Positions 37,228 through 51,480 are shown, numbered from the stretch's first letter. The stretch: 64,000 nt of DNA from Burkholderiales bacterium (GCA_026400105.1 JAPLPQ010000017.1:1-64000); one strand, 5' to 3'. Numbers and translations are program-made. The notes: generated from the sequence alone by a model not told the origin.

Positions 37228-39230
37228 GCCTGCACCTCGCCGTTCTCGGTGGCGACAGCGGGCAGTTCGGCGAAGCCCTTGAACTTGCCGCGCTTGAGAT
37301 GGATCAGCAGCAGCGAGATGCTGGCCGGCGTGATGCCCGAAATCCGCGAGGCCTGGCCCAGGGTCTCGGGCCGGTGCTTGGTCAGCTTCTGCCGTGCCTC
37401 GATGCTGAGCGCCGCGACCTGCAGATAGTCGAGTTCGGCCGGCAGCTTGAGATGCTCGTAGTAAGCGGCACGCTCGACCTCGCCCTTCTGGCGCTCGATA
37501 TAGCCCGAATACTTGGCCGCGATCTCGACCTGCTCGATCACCGCCTCGTACTGCTCGGCCAATGTTTCACGTGAAACAGGGGCTGGTGCGCCATCCTTGC
37601 CCTTGGCGGCGAAGCGGCCACCTTCCATCGCAGTCAGCTCGGAATAGCTCACGCCGGGGCGGCGCAGCAGGTCGAACAGCTTGTATTCGTGGTCGATCGC
37701 CTTGCCCAGCACGCGCTCGGCCTCGGCCGCCGACAGCGTGGCCGGATTGGCCCAGCTCGACTTGAGGCGCTCGGTCTCGCGCGCCACCGCGTCGCGCTTG
37801 CGGTTGAAGGCATCCCAGCGCGCGTCATCGACCAGGCCCAGGCGGCGCCCGGTCTCGGTCAGGCGCATGTCGGCGTTGTCCTCGCGCAGCTGCAGCCGGA
37901 ACTCGGCCCGGCTCGTGAACATGCGGTAGGGCTCGGTCACGCCCTTGGTGATCAGGTCGTCGACCAGCACGCCCAGGTAGGCCTCGTCGCGCTGCGGGCA
38001 CCAGGCGCCCTCGCCGCGCACCTGCAGCGCCGCGTTGATGCCGGCGAACAGGCCCTGCGCCGCGGCTTCCTCGTAGCCGGTGGTGCCGTTGATCTGGCCG
38101 GCGAAGAACAGGCCATTGATCTGCCGGGTCTCGAAGCTGGACTTGAGCTCGCGCGGGTCGAAGTAGTCGTACTCGATCGCATAGCCCGGGCGCAGGATGT
38201 TGCAGTGCTCCAGCCCCTTGATCGAGCGCACCAGCGCGAGCTGGATGTCGAACGGCAGGCTGGTGCTGATGCCGTTGGGATAGAACTCGTGCGTCGTCAG
38301 TCCCTCGGGCTCGAGGAAGATCTGGTGGCTGTCCTTGTCGGCGAAGCGGTTGATCTTGTCCTCGACGCTCGGGCAGTAGCGCGGACCGACGCCCTCGATC
38401 TTGCCGGTGAACATCGGGCTGCGGTCGAAGCCGCTGCGGATGATCTCGTGCGTGCGTTCGTTGGTGTGCGTGATCCAGCAGGGCAGCTGCTGCGGGTGCA
38501 TCGCGGCATGGCCCATGAAGCTGAACACCGGCACCGGCTGGTCGGCCGTGCCCGAGCCCGGCATGCCGTCGCCGGGCTGCTCGGTGCACTGGCTGAAGTC
38601 GATGGTGCGGCCGTCCAGGCGCGGCGGCGTGCCGGTCTTGAGCCGGCCTTGCGCCAGCTTGAGCTCCTTGAGTCGCGCCGACAGGCTGACCGACGGCGGA
38701 TCGCCGGCACGCCCGCCAGCATGGTTCTCGAGCCCGACATGGATCTTGCCGTCGAGGAAGGTACCGGCCGTCAGCACCACCGTGCGGGCGCGAAAGCGGA
38801 TGCCGATCTGCGTCACGGCACCAACCACGCGATCGCCCTCGACCATCAGGTCGTCGACCGCCTGCTGGAACAGCGTCAGGTTCGGCTGGTTTTCCAGCTT
38901 GCGGCGGATCGCGGCCTTGTACAGGATGCGGTCGGCCTGGGCCCGGGTCGCGCGCACCGCCGGCCCCTTGCTGCCGTTGAGGATGCGGAACTGGATGCCG
39001 CCCTCGTCGGTCGCCAGCGCCATCGCGCCGCCGAGCGCGTCGACCTCCTTGACCAGGTGGCCCTTGCCGATGCCGCCGATCGAGGGGTTGCAGCTCATGG
39101 CCCCCAGCGTCTCGATGTTGTGGCTCAGCAGCAGGGTCTGGCAGCCCATGCGCGCGGCGGCGAGCGCGGCCTCGGTGCCGGCATGGCCGCCGCCGACGAC
39201 GATGACATCGAATTCCTGGGGATATAGCAT
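37224..39230 (-). CDS. mnmG: tRNA uridine-34 5-carboxymethylaminomethyl synthesis enzyme MnmG (GidA)
   Basis: A 668-residue FAD protein that, with MnmE, modifies the wobble uridine of several tRNAs. Hallmarks: [54 protein letters not shown], and the C-terminal helical domain with [20 protein letters not shown]. It is slightly longer than most homologues (about 630-650). The ATG at 39230 has no good ribosome site. Another parS (37563-37578) lies in the coding sequence, giving PVSRET. It heads the origin-proximal unit mnmG-rsmG. Confidence 0.97.
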   Translation of the reverse strand: MLYPQEFDVIVVGGGHAGTEAALAAARMGCQTLLLSHNIETLGAMSCNPSIGGIGKGHLVKEVDALGGAMALATDEGGIQFRILNGSKGPAVRATRAQADRILYKAAIRRKLENQPNLTLFQQAVDDLMVEGDRVVGAVTQIGIRFRARTVVLTAGTFLDGKIHVGLENHAGGRAGDPPSVSLSARLKELKLAQGRLKTGTPPRLDGRTIDFSQCTEQPGDGMPGSGTADQPVPVFSFMGHAAMHPQQLPCWITHTNERTHEIIRSGFDRSPMFTGKIEGVGPRYCPSVEDKINRFADKDSHQIFLEPEGLTTHEFYPNGISTSLPFDIQLALVRSIKGLEHCNILRPGYAIEYDYFDPRELKSSFETRQINGLFFAGQINGTTGYEEAAAQGLFAGINAALQVRGEGAWCPQRDEAYLGVLVDDLITKGVTEPYRMFTSRAEFRLQLREDNADMRLTETGRRLGLVDDARWDAFNRKRDAVARETERLKSSWANPATLSAAEAERVLGKAIDHEYKLFDLLRRPGVSYSELTAMEGGRFAAKGKDGAPAPVSRETLAEQYEAVIEQVEIAAKYSGYIERQKGEVERAAYYEHLKLPAELDYLQVAALSIEARQKLTKHRPETLGQASRISGITPASISLLLIHLKRGKFKGFAELPAVATENGEVQA
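37563..37578. repeat. parS site inside mnmG
   Basis: TGTTTCACGTGAAACA, fully symmetric, in frame within mnmG (codes for VSRET). Confidence 0.95.
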
Positions 39231-39325
39231 GGAAAATGGAGTAAGTTGGAGCCTAGGCTCCCGGTAGGGACAGCCGCAATTTTACCGACGCCCTCCATTT
39301 CCTGCCCGGAAATTCGCCCTGACCT

Positions 39326-39341
39326 GGTTTCACGTGAAACA
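39326..39341. repeat. parS site upstream of mnmG
   Basis: GGTTTCACGTGAAACA, one base off the symmetric 16-mer, in the intergenic stretch 39231-39392 between mnmG and the YkgJ-like gene. Nothing else is seen in that stretch. Confidence 0.92.
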
Positions 39342-39392
39342 ACCGCCTGCGGGCGCAGGTAAATCGAGACCCAGCGGACCGAACCGCTTCCC

Positions 39393-39692
39393 ATGACAGC
39401 AAGCCCCCACTCCCATCGATCTCCCGCCCTGGACTGCCGCCCCGGCTGCGCCGCCTGCTGCATCGCGCCCTCGATCAGCAGCCCCATGCCCGGACTGCCC
39501 AACGGCAAGCCCGCCGGCATGCCCTGCCCCCATCTCGACGCCGAGCAGCGCTGCCGCCTGTTCGGCCAGCCCGAACGGCCGGCGGTCTGCGGCTCGCTGC
39601 CGCCCAGCCGCGAGATGTGCGGCGAGACACGCGAGCAGGCCATGATCTATCTGCAGCGGCTCGAAGCCGCGACCTGCCCGGACCCGGGCTGA
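39393..39692 (+). CDS. YkgJ-family cysteine-cluster protein
   Basis: A 99-residue small protein with the CxxCxxCC-type metal-binding motif (LDCRPGCAACCIAPSISS, about 14-31) and further cysteines in GMPCPHLDAEQRCRLF and PAVCGSLPPSREMCG. This is the Zn/Fe-chelating CxxCxxCC family, of unknown role. Length matches short proteobacterial members. No clear ribosome site before the ATG at 39393. It stands between mnmG (divergent) and the Pot-type operon. Confidence 0.85.
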   Translation: MTASPHSHRSPALDCRPGCAACCIAPSISSPMPGLPNGKPAGMPCPHLDAEQRCRLFGQPERPAVCGSLPPSREMCGETREQAMIYLQRLEAATCPDPG

Positions 39693-39836
39693 ACCTGCCT
39701 GAACTGGGAGCTGCAGGTCGCGGGCGCCAACCGACCAACGCGTCGCACCAACTTGCATCGCAGGCACCGATCCTGATCGCGGCGGGTCCGGCTGCGCACA
39801 GGCCTGGTGAACAGGAGTACCCAATCAGCGCAGATA

Positions 39837-39846
39837 TTGTGTACAA
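39837..39846. promoter_or_regulatory. GntR-like palindrome upstream of the Pot-type operon
   Basis: TTGT-GT-ACAA, arms of four bases, about 40 bases before the first gene and directly upstream of a sigma-54-like sequence. Resembles the GTATAC/GTGTAC site before the amino-acid ABC operon at 3853. A single short palindrome, so only suggestive. Confidence 0.4.
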
Positions 39847-39849
39847 AGC

Positions 39850-39864
39850 TGGCATGGCGCTTGC
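39850..39864 (+). promoter_or_regulatory. Possible sigma-54 promoter of the Pot-type operon
   Basis: TGGCATGGCGCTTGC keeps GG and GC ten bases apart and fits TGGCAC-N5-TTGC with one change. If used, transcription would start at about 39876, next to the ATG at 39877, giving an almost leaderless message; a later start codon is then possible. Confidence 0.45.
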
Positions 39865-39876
39865 GTAGTTGGGGCC

Positions 39877-40917
39877 ATGAGCCTCACCAAGCCCCCCGCC
39901 GCTTCCGCACTCGAGCTGGTCGGACTGACCAAGCGCTATGGCAACGCCTTCACCGCGGTCGATGCGATCGACCTCAGGATAGCGGCCGGCAGCTACTGCT
40001 GCCTGCTCGGCCCTTCGGGCTGCGGCAAGAGCTCGACCCTGCGCATGATCGCCGGCCACGAGACGGTATCCGAGGGCGACATCCTGCTCGGCGGGCGCAA
40101 CATCACGCAGGCGCCGGCGGCGCAACGCGGCACCGCGATGATGTTCCAGAGCTATGCGCTGTTCCCGCACCTGAGCGCGCTCGACAACGTCGCCTTCAGC
40201 CTCAAGATGAAAGGCATCGGCAAGGCCGAGCGCCAGCGCAAGGCACAGGAACTGCTCGAACGGGTAGCGCTCGGCGCGCTGGCACAGCGCAAGCCCGCTG
40301 AACTGTCGGGCGGACAGCAGCAGCGCGTCGCGCTCGCCCGTGCCCTGATCACCCAGCCCCAGGTGCTGCTGCTCGACGAGCCGCTGTCGGCGCTCGACCC
40401 CTTCCTGCGCGTGCAGATGCGGGCCGAACTGCGCCGCTGGCAGCAGGAGCTCGGACTGACCTTCATCCATGTCACCCACTCGCAGGAAGAGGCCATGGCC
40501 CTGGCCGACCAGATGGTGGTGATGAACCAGGGCCGGATCGAACAGGCCGGCAGTCCGCGCGAGGTCTTCAACCAGCCCGCGACCGAATTCGTCGCCCACT
40601 TCATGGGCGGGCACAACGTGCTCGACAGCGGCGGGCAGCGCATCGCGGTGCGATCCGACCGGATCGCCGTGCACCACATCGCGGCGATGGCGGGCGACCT
40701 GCCCAGCCTCGAGGGCCAGGTCTGCGACATCGAATACCAGGGCAGCTATGTGCTGCTCGGGGTCGAGACCCTGGACGGCGCGCCCGCGCCGCGCAAGAAG
40801 CTGATGGTGACGCTGCCGGAAGCCGAATTCCTGCAGCAGCCGCTGGGCCTGCGCCAGCCGGTGCGGCTGTCCTGGCGCCCCGAGCAGGCCCATGTGCTGG
40901 CCGCGTCCGGCGTCTGA
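39877..40917 (+). CDS. ABC transporter ATP-binding protein, PotA type
   Basis: A 346-residue ATPase for a spermidine/putrescine-like importer. Walker A GPSGCGKSS (about 48-56), Q-loop MMFQSYALFPHLSALDN, signature LSGGQQQR, Walker B LLLDEPLSALDPFLR, then a C-terminal TOBE-like domain (about 265-340). ATG at 39877 has only weak TTGGGG before it. It is the first gene of a five- or six-gene plus-strand unit: ATPase, binding protein, two permeases, racemase homologue, upp. The cargo may be a nitrogen compound other than a polyamine, judged from the racemase neighbour. Confidence 0.92.
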   Translation: MSLTKPPAASALELVGLTKRYGNAFTAVDAIDLRIAAGSYCCLLGPSGCGKSSTLRMIAGHETVSEGDILLGGRNITQAPAAQRGTAMMFQSYALFPHLSALDNVAFSLKMKGIGKAERQRKAQELLERVALGALAQRKPAELSGGQQQRVALARALITQPQVLLLDEPLSALDPFLRVQMRAELRRWQQELGLTFIHVTHSQEEAMALADQMVVMNQGRIEQAGSPREVFNQPATEFVAHFMGGHNVLDSGGQRIAVRSDRIAVHHIAAMAGDLPSLEGQVCDIEYQGSYVLLGVETLDGAPAPRKKLMVTLPEAEFLQQPLGLRQPVRLSWRPEQAHVLAASGV

Positions 40918-41002
40918 AACCGTTTCTCCTATCCCACCCTCCGCTCCCACTCCGTTGCCTGACGGCCTCAGGTTCTCCCTTCCTCTTCAGGAGCTTTCGT
41001 CC

Positions 41003-42274
41003 ATGAGCCACGACACCGACAAGACCCGCAGCGAACCCCAGCGCCGCCAGATCCTCAAGGGCGCCGCCGCCGTGCTGGCCAGCGGCATGTTCCCGGCCAT
41101 CCACGCGCAGGAGAAGATCACGCTGCGCTACCTGGGCACGGCGGTCAACCAGGACAAGACCATCGCCGAGAAGTTCGAGGCCGACACCGGCATCAAGATC
41201 CAGTATGTCGCCGTCACCACCGACGAGGTGACCAAGCGCGCCATCACCGCGCCCAACAGCTTCGACCTGATCGACACCGAGTACTTCTCGCTCAAGAAGA
41301 TCATCCCGACCGGCAACCTGCTCGGCATCGACAGCCGGCGCATCAAGAACGCCGACAAGATCACCCCGCTGTTCACGCAAGGCACGGTGGCCGGCAAGCC
41401 GGTCGGCGACCAGGGCACGGCGCCGAAGAAGGTCATGTACCTGGAAAAGCCCGAGAGCAAGAAGTTCGCCAGCGCGCCGACCCCGTTCATGACGCTGATC
41501 CCGACCGTCTACAACGCCGACACGCTGGGCATCCGCCCCGACCTGATCAAGCGCCCGATCAGCTCCTGGGCCGAGCTGCTGAACCCCGAGTTCAAGGGCA
41601 AGGCCGCGATCCTCAACATCCCCTCGATCGGCATCATGGACGCCGCGATGGTGGTCGAGGCCATGGGCCTGTACAAGTACCCGGACAAGGGCAACATGAG
41701 CAAGGCCGAGATCGACCTGACGATCAAGACCCTGATCGAAGCCAAGAAGGCCGGCCAGTTCCGCGCGCTCTGGAAGGACTTCAACGAGTCGGTCAACCTG
41801 ATGGCCTCGGGCGAGGTCGTGATCCAGTCGATGTGGAGCCCGGCAGTGACCGCCGTGCGCACCAAGGGCATCGCCTGCAACTTCCAGCCGCTCAAGGAAG
41901 GCTACCGCGCCTGGGCCGCCGGCTTCGGCCTGCCCCGGACCCTGTCGGGCCGCAAGCTCGACGGCGCCTACGAGTTCATCAACTGGTTCCTCGACGGCTG
42001 GGCCGGCGCCTACCTGAACCGCCAGGGCTACTACAGCGCCGTACTCGACACCGCCAAGGCCAAGATGGAAGCCCAGGAATGGGCCTACTGGATGGAGGGC
42101 AAGCCCGCCGCCAAGGACATCAAGAGCCCGACCGGCGACGTGCTGGCCAAGGCCGGCAGCGTGCGCGACGGTGGCAGCTACGAGCAGCGCATGGGCAGCA
42201 TCGCCTGCTGGAACGCGGTCATGGACGAGAACGAGTACATGGTGCGCAAGTGGAACGAATTCGTCGCGGCCTGA
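41003..42274 (+). CDS. ABC transporter substrate-binding protein (PotD-like), Tat-exported
   Basis: A 423-residue periplasmic receptor with a twin-arginine signal: QRRQILKGAAAVLASGMFPA (about 13-32), cleaved near IHAQ. So it is probably folded, perhaps around its ligand, before export. The mature part opens EKITLRYLGTAVNQ and follows the SBP_bac_8/PotD fold with IPTVYNADTLGIRPD and EVVIQSMWSPAVTAVR. CAGGAG precedes the ATG at 41003. It is encoded 85 bases after the ATPase. Longer than PotD (about 350), so the specificity is likely different. Confidence 0.92.
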   Translation: MSHDTDKTRSEPQRRQILKGAAAVLASGMFPAIHAQEKITLRYLGTAVNQDKTIAEKFEADTGIKIQYVAVTTDEVTKRAITAPNSFDLIDTEYFSLKKIIPTGNLLGIDSRRIKNADKITPLFTQGTVAGKPVGDQGTAPKKVMYLEKPESKKFASAPTPFMTLIPTVYNADTLGIRPDLIKRPISSWAELLNPEFKGKAAILNIPSIGIMDAAMVVEAMGLYKYPDKGNMSKAEIDLTIKTLIEAKKAGQFRALWKDFNESVNLMASGEVVIQSMWSPAVTAVRTKGIACNFQPLKEGYRAWAAGFGLPRTLSGRKLDGAYEFINWFLDGWAGAYLNRQGYYSAVLDTAKAKMEAQEWAYWMEGKPAAKDIKSPTGDVLAKAGSVRDGGSYEQRMGSIACWNAVMDENEYMVRKWNEFVAA

Positions 42275-42291
42275 TGGCCTGAAGGTAAGCC

Positions 42292-43200
42292 ATGAGCACT
42301 GCCGCCCCCGTTTCTCATCGCACCGACCAGGGCATCCATCCCTGGTGGCAGGCGCTGCCTTTCGCGGCGGTGTTCTTGGCATTCTTCGTGATTCCGCTCG
42401 GGCTGGTCCTGATGGTCAGCTTCTGGGACTTCAACGAATACGAGCTGCTGCCAGCCTTCACCTGGCGCAACTATGTCTCGATGTGGGAGGGCTGCGGCCG
42501 TCTCAACGAGTACGGCGACTTCTGCGTCACGCTCTCGACCTACCTGTCGACGCTCAAGTTCGCGCTGCTGAGCTGGGGCCTGACGCTGGTGCTGGGCTTC
42601 GCGCTGGCCTATTTCCTGGCCTTCCATGTCCATTCGGTCGGCATGCAGACCCTGCTGTTCGTGCTCTGCACGGTGCCGTTCTGGACCTCCAACGTGATCC
42701 GGATGATTGCCTGGGTGCCGCTGCTGGGCCGCAACGGCCTGCTCAACCAGGGCCTGGAAGCGACCGGACTGACCCGGCAGCCGCTCGAGTGGCTGCTGTT
42801 CTCCGACTTCTCGGTGTTGCTGGCCTATGTCCACCTCTACACCATGTTCATGATCGTGCCGATCTTCAACTCGATGATGCGGATCGACCGCAGCCTGCTC
42901 GAGGCCGCGCGCGACGCCGGCGCCAGCGCCTGGCAGACGCTGTGGAACGTGATCGTGCCGCTGTCGCGCACCGGCATCCTGATCGGCTCGATCTTCATCA
43001 TCACGATCGTGATGGGCGACTTCGTCACCGTGGGCGTGATGGGCGGACAGCAGATCGCCTCGATCGGCAAGATGATCCAGGTCCAGACCAGCTACCTGCA
43101 GTTCCCGCTCGCGGCGGCCAATGCCGTGGTGCTGCTGCTGACCGTCCTGATGATCGTCTGGGGCCTGACCCGGGTGGTCGACATCCGCAAGGAGCTCTGA
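42292..43200 (+). CDS. ABC transporter permease, PotB type
   Basis: A 302-residue inner-membrane permease with six hydrophobic segments. First segment ALPFAAVFLAFFVIPLGLVLM; EAA loop EAARDAGASAWQTLWNVIVP (about 204-223), which is the ATPase contact. GAAGG precedes the ATG. It lies 17 bases after the binding-protein stop and is followed within one base by the second permease. Confidence 0.92.
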   Translation: MSTAAPVSHRTDQGIHPWWQALPFAAVFLAFFVIPLGLVLMVSFWDFNEYELLPAFTWRNYVSMWEGCGRLNEYGDFCVTLSTYLSTLKFALLSWGLTLVLGFALAYFLAFHVHSVGMQTLLFVLCTVPFWTSNVIRMIAWVPLLGRNGLLNQGLEATGLTRQPLEWLLFSDFSVLLAYVHLYTMFMIVPIFNSMMRIDRSLLEAARDAGASAWQTLWNVIVPLSRTGILIGSIFIITIVMGDFVTVGVMGGQQIASIGKMIQVQTSYLQFPLAAANAVVLLLTVLMIVWGLTRVVDIRKEL

Positions 43201-43201
43201 C

Positions 43202-44092
43202 ATGGCCGCCACCTACCGCGAACCCCGCGCGCCCGGCTTCTGGCCGCTGGCCCTGCTGTTCGGCGCCTTCGTGCTGTTCCTCTATGGCCCGATGCTGACC
43301 ATCTTCGTGCTGAGCTTCCAGGGCCCCGAGGGCGGCCTGACCTTCCCGATGCGCGGCTGGTCGCTGCACTGGTATCGCCAGCTCGCCGAAGGCCTGGGCG
43401 TGGTGGACATCGGCGCCGCCTTCCGCCGCTCGCTGGCCCTGGGCGCGGTCGTGATGGGACTGACCGTGCTGCTGTCGCTGCTGGCCTCGCTGGCCTTTCG
43501 CAAGCGGCTGCGCGGCGGCAACCTGCTGTTCTACGTCACGATCGCCAGCCTGATCATGCCGTCGATCGTGGTCTCGCTCGGCATCGGCCTGCAGTTCCGC
43601 CTGATCGACAGCGGCATCAAGCAGCTGGCCGAGGCCTGGGGCCTGCATGACTGGCTCGAAACCTTCACCACCAGCCTGGGGCTGTTCAGCTCCGCCCTGG
43701 GCGCGCACCTGAGCTGGACCCTGCCCTTCGGGCTGCTGATCATGTTCGCGGTCTTCAACCGCTTCAACCCGGCCTACGAGGAAGCCGCGCGCGACCTCGG
43801 CGCCAGCCCCTGGCAAACTTTCCGCCATGTGGTGCTGCCGCTGATCGCGCCGTCGGCGATCGGGGTCGGCATGTTCGGCTTCACGCTGAGCTGGGACGAG
43901 ATCGCGCGCACCTCGCAGGCCATCGGCGATGTCAACACGCTGCCGCTCGAACTGCAGGGCCTGACCACCACCGTCACCACCCCCGCGATCTACGCGCTCG
44001 GCACCGTCACGACCGTGGTCTCCTTTGCCGTCATGGCACTGGCCATCGGCGCGACGCGCGCCCTCAAGCGGCGCCAGGGCGGCTCGCGCTGA
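43202..44092 (+). CDS. ABC transporter permease, PotC type
   Basis: A 296-residue permease with six hydrophobic segments and EAA loop EEAARDLGASPWQTFRHVVL (about 195-214). AAGGAG lies inside the end of the preceding gene and sets the start at 43202, so the two permeases are translated together. It completes the importer with PotB-, PotA- and PotD-like partners. Confidence 0.92.
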   Translation: MAATYREPRAPGFWPLALLFGAFVLFLYGPMLTIFVLSFQGPEGGLTFPMRGWSLHWYRQLAEGLGVVDIGAAFRRSLALGAVVMGLTVLLSLLASLAFRKRLRGGNLLFYVTIASLIMPSIVVSLGIGLQFRLIDSGIKQLAEAWGLHDWLETFTTSLGLFSSALGAHLSWTLPFGLLIMFAVFNRFNPAYEEAARDLGASPWQTFRHVVLPLIAPSAIGVGMFGFTLSWDEIARTSQAIGDVNTLPLELQGLTTTVTTPAIYALGTVTTVVSFAVMALAIGATRALKRRQGGSR

Positions 44093-44129
44093 AGTCCACC
44101 ACCCGACCGACCTGCAAAGACCCTGATTC

Positions 44130-44861
44130 ATGAGCCACAAGCGAGGACGCCAGCGCCGGCTGCTGGTGATCAACCCCAACACCAGCAGCAGCATCACCGA
44201 GCGGGTGCAGCAGGCGATACACGCCGAATCGCCGCCAGATGTCTGGACCGAGGCCGTCACGGCGCGCTTCGGCGCGCCCTACATCGGCGACCCCTGCGGC
44301 TATGCCGTGGCCGCGCACGCGACGCTCGAAAGCTGGGCCCGGCATTCGAGCCAGCGCGCCCTGGGCCCGGACGGCATCGTGATCGCCTGCTTCGGCGACC
44401 CCGGCCTGCTGGCCCTGCGCGAGCTGGCGAACTGCCCGGTCACGGGCCTGGCCGAGGCCGCGCTGGCCCAGGCCGCCGGCTTCGGCCGCTGTGCGATACT
44501 GACCGGCGGACAGGCCTGGAAGCCGATGCTCGAACGCCTGCTGCCCGACCTCGCCCACGCCGACCGGGTCTGCGGCATCGAGACCGTCGAACTCAGCGGC
44601 GCCCAGATCCACGCCGACCCGCAGGCGGCCGAGGCCGCGCTGCTGCAGGCCTGCCGGCGCATCGAGCAGCAGTGGCCGGTCGACAGCCTGATCCTCGGCG
44701 GTGCGGGCCTGGCCGGCATGGCGGCACGCCTGCAGGGCCGGCTCGAGCTCAAGCTGATCGACAGCGTGGCCGCCGCCGCGCGCCAGGTCTGGCTCGCACC
44801 GCCCAGCCTGGGCCGTGGCGCCCCACCCTGGCTGCTTCAGCCTTCACAACGGAGTTCCTGA
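44130..44861 (+). CDS. Asp/Glu/hydantoin racemase superfamily protein lacking the second cysteine
   Basis: A 243-residue member of the Asp/Glu racemase superfamily, closest to hydantoin racemase. It starts with the family [16 protein letters not shown] (about 11-26) and keeps the first catalytic Cys in [10 protein letters not shown] (Cys87). The second Cys, normally in LGCAGM, is Gly191 here ([10 protein letters not shown]). A two-base racemase needs both cysteines, so activity is doubtful; a decarboxylase-like or binding role is possible, since related maleate isomerases and arylmalonate decarboxylases vary these positions. It follows the Pot-type permeases by 37 bases and shares their message, so the transported compound may be a hydantoin, allantoin or similar. 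Confidence 0.83.
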   Translation: MSHKRGRQRRLLVINPNTSSSITERVQQAIHAESPPDVWTEAVTARFGAPYIGDPCGYAVAAHATLESWARHSSQRALGPDGIVIACFGDPGLLALRELANCPVTGLAEAALAQAAGFGRCAILTGGQAWKPMLERLLPDLAHADRVCGIETVELSGAQIHADPQAAEAALLQACRRIEQQWPVDSLILGGAGLAGMAARLQGRLELKLIDSVAAAARQVWLAPPSLGRGAPPWLLQPSQRSS

Positions 44862-44863
44862 CC

Positions 44864-45496
44864 ATGAGCGCCCAACTGCACCTGATCGACCACCCGCTGA
44901 TCCAGCACAAGCTGAGCCTGATGCGGTGCAAGGAAACCAGCACCAAGAATTTCCGCCAGCTGGCGCGCGAAATTAGCGCCCTGCTGGCCTACGAACTCAC
45001 GCGCGACATGCCGACCCAGCTGGTGCGGATCGAGACCCCGCTCGAGGCCATGGACGCGCGCATGATCGACGGCAAGAAGATCGTGCTGGCCTCGATCCTG
45101 CGCGCCGGCAACGGCCTGCTGGACGGCATGCTCGACATCCTGCCGAGCGCACGCGTCGGCCATATCGGCCTCTACCGCAATCCGGGGACGCTGGAGGCGG
45201 TGGAGTACTACTTCAAGATGCCGCAGGACATGGCGGAGCGCGACGTGATCGTGCTCGACCCGATGCTGGCCACCGGCAACTCGGCGGCGGCGGCGGTCGA
45301 GCGGCTCAAGGCCTGCCAGCCACGCTCGATCCGCTTCGTCTGCCTGCTGACCTGTCCGGAAGGCATCGCGCGCTTTCACCGGCAGCACCCGGACGTGCCG
45401 ATCTTCACCCCGGCGGTCGACCGTGGGCTGAACGAGCACGGCTACATCGTGCCCGGCCTGGGCGACGCGGGCGACCGCCTCTTCGGCACCCAGTAA
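44864..45496 (+). CDS. upp: Uracil phosphoribosyltransferase
   Basis: A 210-residue enzyme that salvages uracil with PRPP to UMP. The PRPP loop [18 protein letters not shown] (about 124-141) and C-terminal uracil-binding [17 protein letters not shown] are complete. The ATG at 44864 has GGAG nine bases upstream and is two bases from the racemase-homologue stop, so it is the last gene of this operon. Its presence suggests that the operon deals with pyrimidine or hydantoin breakdown products. Confidence 0.97.
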   Translation: MSAQLHLIDHPLIQHKLSLMRCKETSTKNFRQLAREISALLAYELTRDMPTQLVRIETPLEAMDARMIDGKKIVLASILRAGNGLLDGMLDILPSARVGHIGLYRNPGTLEAVEYYFKMPQDMAERDVIVLDPMLATGNSAAAAVERLKACQPRSIRFVCLLTCPEGIARFHRQHPDVPIFTPAVDRGLNEHGYIVPGLGDAGDRLFGTQ

Positions 45497-45537
45497 CCGG
45501 CAAACCGTGGCCCGGGCTGGCGGGCCGCCGAATCGCC

Positions 45538-45553
45538 TGTTTCACGTGAAACA
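45538..45553. repeat. parS site downstream of upp
   Basis: TGTTTCACGTGAAACA, fully symmetric, in the 232-base intergenic stretch 45497-45728. Nothing else is recognised there. Confidence 0.95.
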
Positions 45554-45728
45554 TCAGCCCGGCAACGGCCAGCTGGCGCAGCAACATCAGCTGCCACGAC
45601 TAGGCAGCCAGCGTAGCTCCCAGTACCATGACGGGAGAAGGGAGCAGGTGCATGGCTGGCGCCGGTTGCGCGCTTGATCCGTGCTGCGGCCGGCCGGGGT
45701 CGGTGCGGGCCCGCAGTACAAATCAACG

Positions 45729-50438
<4,710 letters not shown>

Positions 50439-50445
50439 CAGAGTC

Positions 50446-50461
50446 TGTTTCACGTGGAACA
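50446..50461. repeat. parS site after the hybrid kinase
   Basis: TGTTTCACGTGGAACA, one arm of each consensus type, seven bases past the kinase stop. Confidence 0.93.
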
Positions 50462-50557
50462 AGGCCATGCGGGCTACGGCTTTTCCGGCTGCAGGCGATA
50501 GGGGGCGGTGCAGTTACGGTGCCGTACGGTGCGATATGGACCGATACTACGCAGGCC

Positions 50558-51454
50558 ATGAAGTTCACCTACCCGCTCATCGCTGCCACGCTGGTAGCCG
50601 CCGCCACAGCCGCCGGACCGGCATTGGCCGTCGGCACCGACTGCCCGCAGCATTTCGCCGGCGGCCAGCCGCCGCAGATCGTCAACGCCAAGTTCAAGCC
50701 GCGCACGCAGGAGCTCTGCTTCGAGGCCTTCGCGGTACTGCACTCAGGACTCAGCCGCACACCGCTCTATACCGCCGAACACCTGACGCGCAAGAACCTC
50801 GAGGCCGCCAAGGCGTTGTCGCGCAAGGACAGCTTCCACGCCGAGGACCGGCTGCCCGAGCGCGACCGCGCCGAGCTGTCGGACTACGCGCGCTCGGGCT
50901 ACGACCGCGGCCATATGGCGCCGAACGCCGACATGCCAACGCGCAAGGCGCAGGGCGAATCGTTCTCGCTCGCCAACATGGTGCCGCAGATACACGAGAA
51001 CAATGCCGGCGTCTGGGCCGGCATCGAGGCGGCGGCGCGCCAGCTCGCGAGCGACGAGGGCGAGCTCTATGTGATCAGCGGCCCGGCCTTCATCGGCAAG
51101 GACATCCAGCAGATCGGTCGCGTGCTGGTGCCGACCCATGTCTGGAAGGTGCTCTACAGCCCGAAACAGCAGCGCGCCGGCGCCTATCTGGTCACGAACG
51201 ACAAGACCAAGGAATACGCGGTGCTGAGCATCGCCGAGCTGCAGAAGCTCGCCGGCATCGACGCCCTGCCCGGCCTGCCGGCGCAGGCGCGCGAGCAGGC
51301 CATGAGCCTGCCGAAACCGCAAGGCAATCGCGGCGGCGGTGGCGGTGGCGGTGGCAGCAAGAAGACCGAGCCGCAGCCGCAGGAAGATGAATTCACGCTG
51401 CGCGATGCCTCGCGCCTGCTGCTCAACCTGCTGCAGGGCGTGCTGGGCAAGTGA
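50558..51454 (+). CDS. Secreted DNA/RNA non-specific endonuclease
   Basis: A 298-residue exported nuclease of the NucA/Serratia type. The signal peptide spans about residues 1-23 (ending GPALAVG). The catalytic DRGH motif is at residues 116-119 (YDRGHMAPNADM), with downstream Asn/Glu in SLANMVPQIHENNAGVW. A glycine-rich linker (about 257-264) leads to a C-terminal tail EFTLRDASRLLLNLLQGVLG. Family enzymes cut single- and double-stranded DNA and RNA with Mg. It may scavenge nucleic acids outside the cell. Only weak signals precede the ATG at 50558. Confidence 0.9.
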   Translation: MKFTYPLIAATLVAAATAAGPALAVGTDCPQHFAGGQPPQIVNAKFKPRTQELCFEAFAVLHSGLSRTPLYTAEHLTRKNLEAAKALSRKDSFHAEDRLPERDRAELSDYARSGYDRGHMAPNADMPTRKAQGESFSLANMVPQIHENNAGVWAGIEAAARQLASDEGELYVISGPAFIGKDIQQIGRVLVPTHVWKVLYSPKQQRAGAYLVTNDKTKEYAVLSIAELQKLAGIDALPGLPAQAREQAMSLPKPQGNRGGGGGGGGSKKTEPQPQEDEFTLRDASRLLLNLLQGVLGK

Positions 51455-51464
51455 GGGACGGGTC

Positions 51465-51480
51465 TGTTTCACTTGAAACA
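51465..51480. repeat. Degenerate parS within a longer inverted repeat
   Basis: TGTTTCACTTGAAACA has one core change (CACTTG for CACGTG). It lies within a 26-base inverted repeat, GGGTCTGTTTCA (51460-51471) against TGAAACAGACCC (51474-51485), eleven bases past the nuclease stop, so it may act as a terminator-like stem instead of, or besides, ParB binding. Confidence 0.7.
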
